A program made the translations under genes and the position numbers. Shown here one piece after another: positions 43,370 to 52,895 of a DNA stretch of 62,605 nt. Numbering within the stretch: the stretch's first letter is position 1; each line of letters starts with the position of its first letter. The notes under the pieces were generated by a model. That model saw only the letters and a program-made list of their open reading frames with translations. It did not search any database and had not been told where the DNA came from. The DNA is from an uncultured Ruminococcus sp. (GTDB lineage: Bacteria > Bacillota > Clostridia > Oscillospirales > Ruminococcaceae), in contig NZ_CALDMP010000005.1 of assembly GCF_937915125.1 (NCBI RefSeq), positions 1 through 62,605 of the forward strand, given 5' to 3'.

Positions 43370-43396
43370 GGCAATAGAACATATGCGCCAATTTAT

Positions 43397-43440
43397 GACA
43401 GCCACAGTGATTTTCTCTTTCACTGTGGCTGTCATTGTTC
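43397..43440 (+). terminator. Intrinsic terminator
   Basis: GACAGCCACAGTGA pairs with TCACTGTGGCTGTC, then ATTGTTCTTT. Confidence 0.7.
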
Positions 43441-43492
43441 TTTCAAAAATATAACGCGCAAAGGCGCCAGGTGTTCCGCCTTATCGGGAATA

Positions 43493-43535
43493 CAAAAAAG
43501 GCTGAATTACGTGAAATTTCCGTAATTCAGCCTGA
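43493..43535 (-). terminator. Original terminator of the split tRNA-Leu gene
   Basis: On the minus strand AGGCTGAATTACGG pairs with CGTAATTCAGCCT, then TTTTTT. It lies eight bases after the CCA end of the orphan tRNA 3' half. Confidence 0.75.
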
Positions 43536-43542
43536 TTGGAAA

Positions 43543-43593
43543 TGGTGCGGATGACAGGACTTGAACCTGCACGCCGGAGGCAATAGAACCTAA
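43543..43593 (-). pseudogene. Orphan 3' half of tRNA-Leu(UAG)
   Basis: Read on the minus strand this starts in the anticodon loop (TTAGG), then the anticodon 3' arm TCTAT, variable arm TTGCCTCCGGCG, T-arm GGTTCAAGTCC and acceptor CATCCGCACCA. Its acceptor and anticodon arms pair with the 5' half at 55524-55558 (GCGGATG, ATAGA), not with the intact tRNA at 55258. It therefore marks the left boundary of the integrated element. Confidence 0.88.
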
Positions 43594-43870
43594 GGGTAGC
43601 GTCATGACAGTGGATTAATAATATGTATAGCCTAACATCCGATTGAATCAGGGGTCTGAAAAATAAACTGTGTAAATGCAATTTTCCCAAAATTAATGAT
43701 AATACTAAAAATGCAGCCAAAAGTGGCAACGCTGAGGAGCGACCAGACGCAGGCTGTGAGATAAAACGGTGGAAAGCGGCGGCAGAAATGTCGTCGTTTT
43801 TCATTGTTCCACCGGATATCTCCAAAGCGGATAAACCTCGGGAGTTTGAGGGCAGCGCCCTCAACAGCCG

Positions 43871-45314
43871 TCAGGCTGCCAGTCTGTCCTCAAAGAAAAT
43901 CGCAAACTGCGAGTACGCAAGTCCCCAGTCTCTAACTGGCATAGTCCATTTCTTTGAGATTTCCTTTACGCTCATATAGATGACCTTGCGTATGGAATCA
44001 TCAGTCGGAAAAATCGACTTTGATTTTGTGAATTTTCTCACCATTCTGTGGTAGCTTTCAACTGCATTTGTTGTATATATTATCTTACGAATCTCCTGCG
44101 GATATTCGAAAAATGTTGTCAATTCCGCCCAGTTTTTGTCCCATGATTTTATAATGTTCGGATACTTCTTGTCCCACTTTTCACGGAACTCTTCTTTAGC
44201 GTATTCAGCATCATCAAGGTTTACTGCACTGTAGATTTTCTTAAGGTCTGCACATACTGTTTTTCTGTCTTTGTATGGCACGAACTTGCAGCTGTTTCTT
44301 ATCTGATGAACAATGCAAAGCTGATTTTTTTGAGTCTGAATTTCGAACTGTGTAAATACTTACATCTGACACAATTCACCAACAACCGCCTTTGTCATTA
44401 TATCTACAAGAATGTAAAAGTCAAGGCTAAAATGAACGCAAATGCGGTCTTGACTTTTACATTCTTGTAGAAGTACGGCAATTAAGCGGTTGTTGGAGAT
44501 TTTATGGTCGAATTAATAAAACACATTTTAAAAATCATACCCGATTTTTTGTCTTTGGAAAGACTGCATTTATTGCCTCACAAAGTCCTGTCAGATTGTC
44601 ATGGCAAGCAATGAAAATGTCCGTAACACCGCGGCTTTTCAGGTCTGAGCATATACTTGCGTAGAAACTTGCAGACTCATTTTCTGATATCCATGTGCCG
44701 AGAATTTCTTTCTGTCCTTCCATATTGATACCCAGAACAGAGTAAACACACTTGCTGATAATTTTGTTGTCCTTGCGTGAGTTGAATACGATTCCGTCAA
44801 AGAAAATCACCGGATATATTTTGTCCAGTGGACGGTTCTGCCACTCGTTTACTTCAGGAAGAATCTTGTCGGTTATACGGGAAATCAATCCCTGCGAAAT
44901 TTCGGAACCGTAGATTTCACGCAGTGTATCTTCAATGTCACGCTGTGACATTCCTTTGGCGTACATTGCCATGATTTTCTGCTCAATTTCATCTGTACGG
45001 GTCTGTCTTTTTTCAATGACTTTCGGCTCAAATTCACCGTTTCTGTCACGAGGCACGGCAATTTCGCAATCACCGTAATCACTGCTTATTGTCTTTTTGC
45101 CATAGCCGTTCCGGCTGTTTCCAGAGTTGTTTCCAAGGGCTGAATTTTTCTCGTAACCCAAGTGTTCATCCATTTCAGCTTCGAGCATCTGCTCAATTGT
45201 ACCGGAAAAAAGTCGCTTTAACATACTCTGGATATCACCTGTATTGTGACAGTCTGCCATCAGCAGTTTTACAAGTTCCATTTCCTTTTCATTCAAACCG
45301 TGTTCTCTTTTCAT
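43871..45314 (-). pseudogene. IS256-family transposase, split by a 212-bp insertion
   Basis: The N-terminal part (45314-44551; MKREHGLNEKEMELVK, MDEHLGYEKN, PRDRNGEFEP, FFDGI, first catalytic Asp region) runs into the insertion after AVFPKTKN. The frame resumes at 44322 (QLCIVHQIRNSCKFVPYKDRK ...) through the C-terminal part with the catalytic Glu region (NAVESYHRMVRK). Removing 44331-44542 and one copy of GATTTTTT restores a single frame. The enzyme is therefore inactive. Confidence 0.9.
44331..44542. mobile_element. IS256-derived miniature element with long hairpin
   Basis: Inserted in the transposase with perfect 8-bp duplications GATTTTTT (44323-44330 and 44543-44550). Its end TGAGTCTGAATTTCGAACTG matches the host IS terminal repeat. 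The interior has a perfect 22-bp inverted repeat (CTACAAGAATGTAAAAGTC ... ) nested in an 11-bp one (CCAACAACCGC). No coding capacity. Confidence 0.85.
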
Positions 45315-45379
45315 AACAATTTACCTCCAAATTTCTTTGTGGGTATTATTGCCATTTACACGGTTCCGTATTCAGACTC

Positions 45380-45417
45380 AAAGAATCCGTCAGCTATAAC
45401 CGCCGACGGATTCTTTT
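45380..45417. terminator. Intrinsic terminator
   Basis: AAGAATCCGTC and GACGGATTCTT arms; T-run on the plus strand and A-rich flank for the minus-strand toxin operon. Confidence 0.65.
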
Positions 45418-45460
45418 TGCATCTTAAATTTATAAGCTTCAACGTTTTAATAAATTGAAA

Positions 45461-46165
45461 CTATATAATAAATATGTGATTATCCCACACACTGGGTATT
45501 CTTTTGCCGTCATCCCATGTTTCCAATGTATATGATACCATTTTTCCGTCAGAGTTGTAATTATAGAAGAATTTATCTATACTCATGATTTTAACGTCAA
45601 AGTTATAATTTTGCAAAGTGCTTGAAACCAGCTTGCCATTATTATAGAAAAATTCTTCATTGCTGATTTCATTACAGTTAAACGGCTCATCAAATATACT
45701 CATATAATCATAGGATTGAATCAGTCCGTTTTGATACGAGCATTTTGTAAGTCCCGATATCCATACGGTTTTACCGGAATTAATCTGAAAGACTACGGAT
45801 TCTGTAAAGCCGTCATAATTATAGATAAGCTCATATTCAATGACCGAGCTGTCGCAGCCTTCAGGAATATCGGGTCTTTTTGCAAGAATCATTTTGTTAT
45901 CGGCATTAAACCAATACTCAAAATCAGGTGTTTTTCTAGGCTTCTTTATCAGTTTTCCTCTTTTGCACCCTCCGATAACAATATCCAAAACGGGACTTGG
46001 ACAGTAAAAACCACGGTGGAGACATTCTCCTCCTCTTGAAAATTCCTTTCTTACAACGCTCTTTTCTGCTACTGTAAAAGAAGATAGCAACTGCTTACTG
46101 CAGCGATTATAAATCTGTTGTGCTTCTTCTCTTTTTTTTAAGAATGAATTGAGAACATCTCCCAT
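45461..46165 (-). CDS. Probable immunity protein for the Rhs nuclease
   Basis: Unrecognised 234-residue soluble protein. N-terminal third is helical and basic; the rest has repeated Asn/Tyr/Lys strands (EEFFYNNGKLV, DKFFYNYNSDGKMV) that look like an Rhs-like or MORN-like beta repeat of about 35 residues. It begins 20 bases after the Rhs stop on the same strand, exactly where polymorphic-toxin immunity genes lie. Function is inferred from position only. Confidence 0.6.
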   Translation of the reverse strand: MGDVLNSFLKKREEAQQIYNRCSKQLLSSFTVAEKSVVRKEFSRGGECLHRGFYCPSPVLDIVIGGCKRGKLIKKPRKTPDFEYWFNADNKMILAKRPDIPEGCDSSVIEYELIYNYDGFTESVVFQINSGKTVWISGLTKCSYQNGLIQSYDYMSIFDEPFNCNEISNEEFFYNNGKLVSSTLQNYNFDVKIMSIDKFFYNYNSDGKMVSYTLETWDDGKRIPSVWDNHIFII

Positions 46166-46185
46166 GGTACTTTTCTCCTCTCAAA

Positions 46186-49100
46186 TTAAAATGGTGCAAC
46201 TTTATCCATCGTTAGTATAAATCCTTTTAGGGTAGATAATGCTTGAACCACCTTTTGATAACGTTGCCCTTGATTTTTTCCTTTATTATACGCACTAATT
46301 ACAACAGAATTTGTAAATTCATAGTATCGGTTTGTGTGTAAACGACGATGCAATCCGGTCTTAATTGAAACCAAATTTCGATAATCAGTCTGGTATTTAA
46401 TTCCAACATTTTTAAGCGCAGTTCTTGCACCATTTGCATTTTTAGCCGCTTTAGCTACGATATGATGTACCTCACGAGGGGACCTATATCTTGGTTTGGT
46501 TTTAACTCTTGCAAAACTAAGACCAATACTCCGAGCTATAGATTGCGCCTGTGAGTTTGCCCAGCTAAAAGCAACACCAAGATTTCTCATTCCTCTTGAA
46601 ATTCCTCCAGAAATTGTATTACACATTCTGTTCCAAGCACTAAGAAATGACGGAGATGTCAAAACAGCTGTAAGACAAATCGTAATAATAGCACAAGCAA
46701 GGAAATAGATTCCCATGATAATTATTGTCCCATCACTGCCTTCAGGGTCAACCATGTTGACCGCGTTGTTGTTACAATAAGCAAAGAGATTTGTTCCCAA
46801 GATATTGCTATCAGAAATTATCTCATCCGCATTCAAAAATCTACCCGTAAAGCTGTCATAATACCTTGACTGTAGGTAATAAAGACCGCTTTCATTATCA
46901 TAGTAATATCCACGATAGCGGAATGGATTTGCATTAGCAATTTCCTGATTGCCCGAAACGGAAGCAATATTGCCCCATGCGTCATAGAAGTATTCGCTTA
47001 CAAAGTTACCGTCTGCGTCAAATATCCTTACAACGTCGCCCTGAGCATTTTTTTCAAAGTAGTATGTCTGATCATTGTATTCAAATCCTATGATTGAATA
47101 ATTTTCATCGTAAATATACCAATTAATATTTCCATTTGTCGTTTCTGAAACAATTTTAGTTCCATCAAGTTGGTAAGTAGTTTCAGTACCATTAACAGTT
47201 TTAGAGGTTCTGATTCCATCGCTGTTATAAGTATAGTTTACCACATTATCGTTCTTTTGTAAAGAGGAAAGCTGTCTTCCCGTCCATGTAAACTGCATTC
47301 CGTCACGATATGATAATGGGTTTCCTATTTCATCATATGTGATATTTTGACCATTGAAGCTTGTTAAAAGATCTCTCCATTCAGCATCTTCATAAGAGTA
47401 ATTTTTTGTTAAAATGACTTCACCGAGTTCACCGTTAGTATATGCATATTCGTCAGATTTTAAAATATTTCCGGCATTGTCGTATGTATACATAACAGTT
47501 TTATTAGCATATACGCTGTTTTCCCTGATAAGCTGTCCTAAACCGTCATATTCATAACTTGCTTTTTCTGTATCGTTTTCAACAATTGTCGAAATTTTGC
47601 CTTTTGAATCATAATTGTATTGAATAGTTTTACCGTCCTGATACTCAATCTTACTTACGCCCTCTGCCGTATTCGTGCGGACTGATGATAAGATGGAGTT
47701 TTCGTTAGAGTAAATGGTATTTTGCTCTGTATTTTCACCAGAAACAACTGAAACCAACTTGCCACCGGAAATCAGATTCGTAGTTGAACTTGATTCCACA
47801 ATTTCATCTGATTCGAATTCAGATTCCTCATTATCTTCACAAACAGTGTGCTGACTTTTATTTATAGAACCATTCATGTATGTTATTTCACACTCGTCAT
47901 CTGTTTCATTATAACTGATGCTGAATCCGTTGTCGGATGTTACGGAAGTGGTATTTCCGTCTTCATCGTATGTATAGAAAAAACTTGTGTTTTCACTGTT
48001 ATCTGTATATGTCAGAACATTTCCATTCTCATCATATGTCCACTCATAGACAACTTCACCGTTTACCTTCTGTGCGATAACATCATCGTTTGTGTCATAA
48101 ACGTATTCGCTGTTATCACCGTTTCCGTAGTTTTCTGACAAGAGATTTTTTCCGGAATAGTTGCTGGTAACAATGGTTCTGTTTCCAATGCCTACATCCG
48201 TTATATTACCACTCTCATCATAGGAAAAGTCATACTGAAAACCATTGTGCGTAATGGTGGTGAGATTTCCGGCATCATATCCGTATGTATTTACAACATA
48301 CTGTCCGTCAACATATTCAATTGCAGCAGTAATATTGTCATCACTATCATAGACATTGGTGCCTTTATTATCGCCGATTGTGGAAGACTTGCTTTCCCCG
48401 TTTACATAGTTATACACAGATTCGCATCTGTTCCCATCGTTGTCCACATATCTTGTAACAAGATCAAATTCGCTTGTATGAACAGGAACATCATAATTTA
48501 CTTCACGTCCCGAATCAGGATCAGTTTTCATCGGCTCTGCGTCCTCATTGTCAGGAATTCCATCAAAATCGCTGTCTGTAAGATATGGATTTGTACCGAG
48601 TTCCATTTCCTGCAAGTTGGTAATACCGTCGCCGTCAAAATCTGTGTCTTCGTCATACACAAGCGGATCGGTGTAGAGAACATTCATTTCATAACCGTCT
48701 GAAAAGCCATCACCGTCCGTGTCGGCATTATTAGGATCCGAACCTATACATATTTCGTAACCGTCTGGAATGCCATCTCCGTCTGAATCAGTTGTATCCG
48801 CATGAATTCCGTCTGCATCCTTTACAAGCGTTGCCACTAAAGATTGAATCTCTTCACCAAATCTTGTGTGTACAACAACCTTATAATCAGCTTTATCTGT
48901 TAATGATTCAGCTGACATTCTGTACTCTTCTTCAGAAGTTGTACCAAGTTTATTAAATGCTGCTTCACTTCCATATCTTGCATATACATCAACAGAACTG
49001 ATATTTTCATTACTGCTCCACTGCAGCACAATTTCTTTAGTATCTTCATCCTTATATGCATACAAGCCCATTAACTGGTCAATTCTTGTATATTCAATGT

Positions 49101-49743
49101 TGTCAACGGATTCTGCAATTGAATCGTTTTTATTGACCGTAAAATTGTTTGCCTGAACATAAATTTCTTTAGCAATAATTGCACCTTCAATATTTACCAT
49201 TGCGCCATTTAAGGTTACAATACCATTAGGAGCATAAATTATTCCTTTGAAATCAGTCAGATTGTTGCAATTGATTGAGATATCTCCGTTCTTGGAATAA
49301 AGAATTGCGTTTTCACCATAAATTGCTTCTCCACTCAAGTAAATATTCTGCTCGGCGATAACAGTATGATTAACTTTAACTGTACTTCCGCTTGCAGAAT
49401 AAACATCGCTGCTGTAAATATTAGACTCCGTTTCAACAGCAGTTCCACCAAAATAACCGTTGGAGATTGACTGTGCATCGGAATTCAACATGAGCATAAG
49501 ACCATCATTCAAATTCAACAGTTCAGCGGTTTGCTGAACTTCTCCGTTAATGTTAGGATTTGCTGATTGAACTGACAAATTGCCTGTTTGAATAACAAAC
49601 TCAAATCCCTGTTGAATTTCAACAGCAGCCGTATTGTTTGAATTGAAATTTGCTTCATCTGCAAATGCCGACATACCCATGTTAACCGAGAGTGCGGCAA
49701 TCAATGCAAATGAAACGATTTTACTAAAAGTTTTCCTTTTCAT
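46186..49743 (-). CDS. Secreted Rhs/YD-repeat polymorphic toxin with AHH nuclease end
   Basis: A 1185-residue protein. Order: signal peptide (1-28); a repetitive beta region (45-215, GIIYAPNGIVTLNG) like polymer-forming or adhesin stems; FN3-like module (220-310); thrombospondin-3/EF-type calcium repeats (314-404, DSDGDGIPDGYE repeated); YD repeats (430-990, YTYDEDGN); the Rhs core FRYRGYYYDNESGLYYLQSRYYD (about 940); a membrane-like helix (1005-1030); and a variable C-terminus (1085-1185) with EVHHIVAKAAKNANGARTAL, GLHRRLHTNRYYEF, the pattern of AHH/HNH nucleases. Rhs shells enclose toxins and deliver them on contact. The operon with sigma factor upstream and immunity candidate downstream suggests regulated inter-bacterial antagonism. 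Confidence 0.88.
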   Translation of the reverse strand: MKRKTFSKIVSFALIAALSVNMGMSAFADEANFNSNNTAAVEIQQGFEFVIQTGNLSVQSANPNINGEVQQTAELLNLNDGLMLMLNSDAQSISNGYFGGTAVETESNIYSSDVYSASGSTVKVNHTVIAEQNIYLSGEAIYGENAILYSKNGDISINCNNLTDFKGIIYAPNGIVTLNGAMVNIEGAIIAKEIYVQANNFTVNKNDSIAESVDNIEYTRIDQLMGLYAYKDEDTKEIVLQWSSNENISSVDVYARYGSEAAFNKLGTTSEEEYRMSAESLTDKADYKVVVHTRFGEEIQSLVATLVKDADGIHADTTDSDGDGIPDGYEICIGSDPNNADTDGDGFSDGYEMNVLYTDPLVYDEDTDFDGDGITNLQEMELGTNPYLTDSDFDGIPDNEDAEPMKTDPDSGREVNYDVPVHTSEFDLVTRYVDNDGNRCESVYNYVNGESKSSTIGDNKGTNVYDSDDNITAAIEYVDGQYVVNTYGYDAGNLTTITHNGFQYDFSYDESGNITDVGIGNRTIVTSNYSGKNLLSENYGNGDNSEYVYDTNDDVIAQKVNGEVVYEWTYDENGNVLTYTDNSENTSFFYTYDEDGNTTSVTSDNGFSISYNETDDECEITYMNGSINKSQHTVCEDNEESEFESDEIVESSSTTNLISGGKLVSVVSGENTEQNTIYSNENSILSSVRTNTAEGVSKIEYQDGKTIQYNYDSKGKISTIVENDTEKASYEYDGLGQLIRENSVYANKTVMYTYDNAGNILKSDEYAYTNGELGEVILTKNYSYEDAEWRDLLTSFNGQNITYDEIGNPLSYRDGMQFTWTGRQLSSLQKNDNVVNYTYNSDGIRTSKTVNGTETTYQLDGTKIVSETTNGNINWYIYDENYSIIGFEYNDQTYYFEKNAQGDVVRIFDADGNFVSEYFYDAWGNIASVSGNQEIANANPFRYRGYYYDNESGLYYLQSRYYDSFTGRFLNADEIISDSNILGTNLFAYCNNNAVNMVDPEGSDGTIIIMGIYFLACAIITICLTAVLTSPSFLSAWNRMCNTISGGISRGMRNLGVAFSWANSQAQSIARSIGLSFARVKTKPRYRSPREVHHIVAKAAKNANGARTALKNVGIKYQTDYRNLVSIKTGLHRRLHTNRYYEFTNSVVISAYNKGKNQGQRYQKVVQALSTLKGFILTMDKVAPF

Positions 49744-49757
49744 TGATTTCTCCTTCT

Positions 49758-50165
49758 TTAAATTGTTTTCGTTGAACTGTATTTGGTAAGCGTTTCGTAA
49801 TTGTCTCCTGCATAAACCTTAAAAACAGTTTTTAAGCGATATGTACCTTTTGATAAACTACTCTTGCTGTTTGTCGCATAACCTTTGTAACCGACATCTG
49901 TTTCAATCCAGCAGCTGACTTGACTCCAACTACCTGTTGATGTCTTTTTCTGCAACGTTTGAGTGATAACGATTTTAGTCGTTTCATTTCTGTAACCTGT
50001 TGCTTGACTTATGCAATTTGCAGTAGTTCCGGAAACAGAAAGTGTTGAACTGCATGAAGAAGTGTATAAATTATATACAGATACTTCTTGTGCCAATACT
50101 GTACTGCTTAAACAAACTACTGCCACAATGGTCATTACAATTGCCGCAATTATTTTCTTTGCCAT
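49758..50165 (-). CDS. Small secreted protein of the Rhs operon
   Basis: The 135-residue precursor has a clear signal peptide (MAKKIIAAIVMTIVAVVCLSS) and a Ser/Thr-rich mature domain with four to five short strands (ITQTLQKKTSTGSWSQV, GTYRLKTVFKVYAGD). No family recognised. AGGAGGTG precedes ATG 50165. It sits 14 bases before the Rhs start, so it may be a surface partner or chaperone of that protein; this is inference. Confidence 0.7.
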   Translation of the reverse strand: MAKKIIAAIVMTIVAVVCLSSTVLAQEVSVYNLYTSSCSSTLSVSGTTANCISQATGYRNETTKIVITQTLQKKTSTGSWSQVSCWIETDVGYKGYATNSKSSLSKGTYRLKTVFKVYAGDNYETLTKYSSTKTI

Positions 50166-50282
50166 AAAATTCACCTCCTGTTTTAAATTAGAATAGACAA
50201 GAAAATATTTACAATTTTCTCATTCTACTCTAAATAACAAAACAAGAGGCGTTTTCCTGACATAAAATTTGAATTTTTGTAC

Positions 50283-50948
50283 CTATTCTATCTTTTTCAC
50301 AGAATTTACAATCTTTATCAGTTCACTTTTGTTAATATTTGATGATACATCAATAATATAATCACCAATATCCCAAATTATATGGGAGTAATTATGATTA
50401 TCATAAAAATAAACTGCTTCTTTTCCGTTTATATCTATAGCTGTTGTTTCAGCGTTTTCCGTATTTATAAGTAAATCATATGCTGATTTGGTATATTGGG
50501 AAAAATCAATTACATAGTTGTCATTAACATAAACTGTATTTCTGAATGTTTCATTATACTCATGATAGTCAATAGTATAATCGTTTAAATCATAAGTTAT
50601 TTCATATTTTTCTTCTATAATTTCAGGAGCATTGCCATCATCCACTGTCTGAACAATTGAAAATTTTTCAAACGTTCTTACAATAAAATTAATAACAGCG
50701 TTTCTGAGTGCGTCTACGCTCATAATTGTTGCAGAGGATACAATGATTATACCTGCAGCTATACATGCAGCACGTTTAGCAGAAGAATTGATTATTCTGT
50801 AATATGGTTTGTTCCTGCGCTGTATGAGTTTATGCATTTTCTTTTCAAACTTATCTGAAAAAACATGCTTTTCAGATGTTTTTGTTAAATTTCTATAATC
50901 TCTTTCCATTGCCTCATGTATGGCATTTCTAAACTTTTCATTTTGCAT
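50283..50948 (-). CDS. DUF4367-type membrane protein, candidate anti-sigma factor
   Basis: A 221-residue protein with a basic cytosolic N-terminus (about 1-55), one membrane helix (about 58-78, AACIAAGIIIVSSATIMS) and an outside domain with DUF4367-like features (YDLLINTENAETTAIDINGKEAVYFYD). Such proteins are encoded after ECF sigma genes and hold the factor at the membrane. Its ATG lies one base after the sigma stop, so it is translationally coupled. GTG 50957 is an alternative start. Confidence 0.78.
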   Translation of the reverse strand: MQNEKFRNAIHEAMERDYRNLTKTSEKHVFSDKFEKKMHKLIQRRNKPYYRIINSSAKRAACIAAGIIIVSSATIMSVDALRNAVINFIVRTFEKFSIVQTVDDGNAPEIIEEKYEITYDLNDYTIDYHEYNETFRNTVYVNDNYVIDFSQYTKSAYDLLINTENAETTAIDINGKEAVYFYDNHNYSHIIWDIGDYIIDVSSNINKSELIKIVNSVKKIE

Positions 50949-50949
50949 G

Positions 50950-51480
50950 CTATTCACCTTTTTCCAATATTTCTTTTAATAATTTTTTTGCTCTTTCTGC
51001 TCTTTTCCATACGGTTTCAGGAGAAATTTTCAAAATCTTTGAAATTTGTTTTGCTGTCAACTCTTCATAATAATACAAATAAATAATGTCTCTGTATATT
51101 ACCGGCAGCTCCGATATCTTTTCAACCAATAACTGATAATCGAACTTTTCAAATACATTTGCATCAACTGGTGTCTTAAAATCATCAAGTTCTTCACAAT
51201 ATTTATTTCTCCTTTTATTACTGTTGTATAGAGTGATTGAAGTATTTCTAACTATAATAACAAAATAATACTTGATTTCCTGACATGCTATCTGATTTAT
51301 TTTTTCAAAGTTATTAGCAATAGAAACAAAAGCCTCATGAACAGCATCTTCTGCATCTTCACAGTTATGTAATATGCTATATGCAACTGCATACATATCC
51401 TGCCTGTATTTTATGTAAAGATCTTGAAATTTACTTTTATCTTCATCGGTGTTAAGTATAGTCAAGTAAAAATTTAGCAT
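50950..51480 (-). CDS. ECF-type RNA polymerase sigma factor
   Basis: A 176-residue sigma-70 family factor with region 2 (FQDLYIKYRQDMYAVAYSILHNCEDAEDAVHEAFVSI, residues 18-55) and region 4 (ISELPVIYRDIIYLYYYEELTAKQISKILKISPETVWKRAERAK, 115-165). There is no region 3. It heads an operon with the DUF4367, secreted, Rhs and immunity genes, and is expected to direct transcription of itself or the toxin. A sigma-A promoter lies upstream; no ECF-type promoter was identified. Confidence 0.92.
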   Translation of the reverse strand: MLNFYLTILNTDEDKSKFQDLYIKYRQDMYAVAYSILHNCEDAEDAVHEAFVSIANNFEKINQIACQEIKYYFVIIVRNTSITLYNSNKRRNKYCEELDDFKTPVDANVFEKFDYQLLVEKISELPVIYRDIIYLYYYEELTAKQISKILKISPETVWKRAERAKKLLKEILEKGE

Positions 51481-51536
51481 ATATTTCTCCTTTTTCGAAA
51501 ATTATAAATCTCAATGGTAAATATTTACTGTTTGTT

Positions 51537-51565
51537 ATTATAATACATTTTGAACAATTATTCAA
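51537..51565 (-). promoter_or_regulatory. Sigma-A promoter of the ECF/Rhs operon
   Basis: On the minus strand TTGAAT and TATAAT are separated by 17 bases, 57 bases from the sigma start. Confidence 0.65.
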
Positions 51566-51743
51566 TAAGCATATGTAGATTTATAATATCATTGTGAGTA
51601 TTAATATTTAAATAGTTTCGGTCATAAATTATTCAAAGCAATTGACATACCCCATCTCACCCTGACATGTTTTAACTGCACAAAAAACAAAGCTGACACA
51701 TAGTCTGTTTCATGTGCAAAACGGATATTCTTATCAGAAACTA

Positions 51744-51823
51744 TTGACAAGAGCGTTAGGATGATATACCATAGAATTGGAAACATAGTCTGCAAAGATT
51801 TAAGAGTCTTTGCAGGCTTTTTT
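51744..51823 (+). promoter_or_regulatory. Promoter and attenuator-like hairpin before the RecA-fold gene
   Basis: TTGACA (51744) with TACCAT 17 bases later forms a moderate promoter. A hairpin TGCAAAGA/TCTTTGCA and TTTTTT (51791-51823) follow before the gene, as in attenuated transposon control regions. The 51566-51743 part shows nothing further. Confidence 0.55.
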
Positions 51824-51860
51824 GTTTGCACTCTTAAATCTGGTAAGGAGGTATGACAGA

Positions 51861-52895
51861 ATGAAAAAGCTTGATTCAAAGTCTTGTGAAGAAATCATGA
51901 CAACGGTGTACAAACCGATTGAATTCGTTGTTGAGGGATTGATTGCACAGGGCTTGTATATACTTGCCGGAGCACCGAAGGTCGGGAAGTCGTGGTTAGC
52001 ACTTGATATATGTCTGAGTATAGCAAAAGGAGAAAAAGTCATAGGACACGAAACTCTGTGCAGTACTGCATTGTATTTATGTTTAGAGGACAGCTTTGCA
52101 AGAATACAAAATCGTCTTTATGAAATTACAGATGAGCCTGCTGACAATCTGTACTTTGCAGTTATGGCGGATTCAATCGGTGACGGACTGGAGGTGCAGA
52201 TAGAAAAGTTCAAATCAGAACATATTGACTTGAAAATAGTGTTTGTTGATACTCTCCAAATGGTGCGAAGTGAAAACGAATCATCATACGGTTCAGATTA
52301 CAAGGAACTGTCTGTTCTGAAATCACTTGCTGACAGACTTGAAATTGCAATTGTACTTGTGCATCATACCAGAAAGTGTTCCGACAAAGATCCGTTCAAT
52401 ATGATTTCAGGTTCAACCGGTATCAGTGGTTGTGTTGACGGAAGTATGGTGCTGATTGAAACAAAGCGTGGAAGTCGGAAAGCTGTTCTGCATTGCGTTG
52501 GACGTGACATTGAAAATGCTGAAATCAATTTGCAGTTTGATTCAGAACTGAAAAAGTGGATTGTAACTGATGAACCTGTTGTTCATAAAAGCAATGAAAG
52601 CATTTTTCTTGCTGCTGTTTACTTGTTCATAAAAGTGAAAATTCATTTTGAAGGCTCGGCTACTGAATTGGTAGAGCAGCTAAAGTTTTTTAGCGATGAA
52701 GAATTTTTTGCTAATCGAGTTACCCGTGAACTTGTTCAGAATGGTTACACACTTAAAAAGTATGGTGTTGATTTTCAGTACAGACGTGTTCACGGTGGAC
52801 GTAAAATTATTCTTCACTATGACCGTGAGCGTGACAGTAGTGACAGTAAAATAACTGTCGCAGTTACTGTCACGGAAAGTTCGCAAAGTCCGTAA
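51861..52895 (+). CDS. RecA-fold ATPase, plasmid RepA/AAA_25-like
   Basis: A 344-residue protein with Walker A GAPKVGKSW (about residue 38) and Walker B KIVFVDTLQ, then LVHHTRKCSDKDPFNMISGSTGISGCVDG, the layout of RepA-like hexameric helicases and AAA_25 replication proteins in mobile elements. A winged-helix-like C-terminal part follows (240-330). It probably helps element replication after excision. AAGGAGGT precedes ATG 51861. Its last codons overlap a cluster of TGACAGT-type repeats. Confidence 0.82.
   Translation: MKKLDSKSCEEIMTTVYKPIEFVVEGLIAQGLYILAGAPKVGKSWLALDICLSIAKGEKVIGHETLCSTALYLCLEDSFARIQNRLYEITDEPADNLYFAVMADSIGDGLEVQIEKFKSEHIDLKIVFVDTLQMVRSENESSYGSDYKELSVLKSLADRLEIAIVLVHHTRKCSDKDPFNMISGSTGISGCVDGSMVLIETKRGSRKAVLHCVGRDIENAEINLQFDSELKKWIVTDEPVVHKSNESIFLAAVYLFIKVKIHFEGSATELVEQLKFFSDEEFFANRVTRELVQNGYTLKKYGVDFQYRRVHGGRKIILHYDRERDSSDSKITVAVTVTESSQSP

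Larger units (their letters stand above)
43650..45380 (-). mobile_element. IS256-family insertion sequence, interrupted
   Basis: Ends GGTCTGAAAAATAAACTGTG (left) and the complement GAGTCTGAATACGGAACCGTG (right) are related inverted repeats that frame a broken Mutator-type transposase. No 8-bp target duplication is visible outside. Bases 43680-43870 within it carry no recognisable gene. Confidence 0.7.

Noticed and set aside
43366..43376. TAAGGCAAT after the chimeric GH43 fragment, like a family-1 end at a stop codon
   Set aside because: Only eight bases match and no right end follows; it may be chance.
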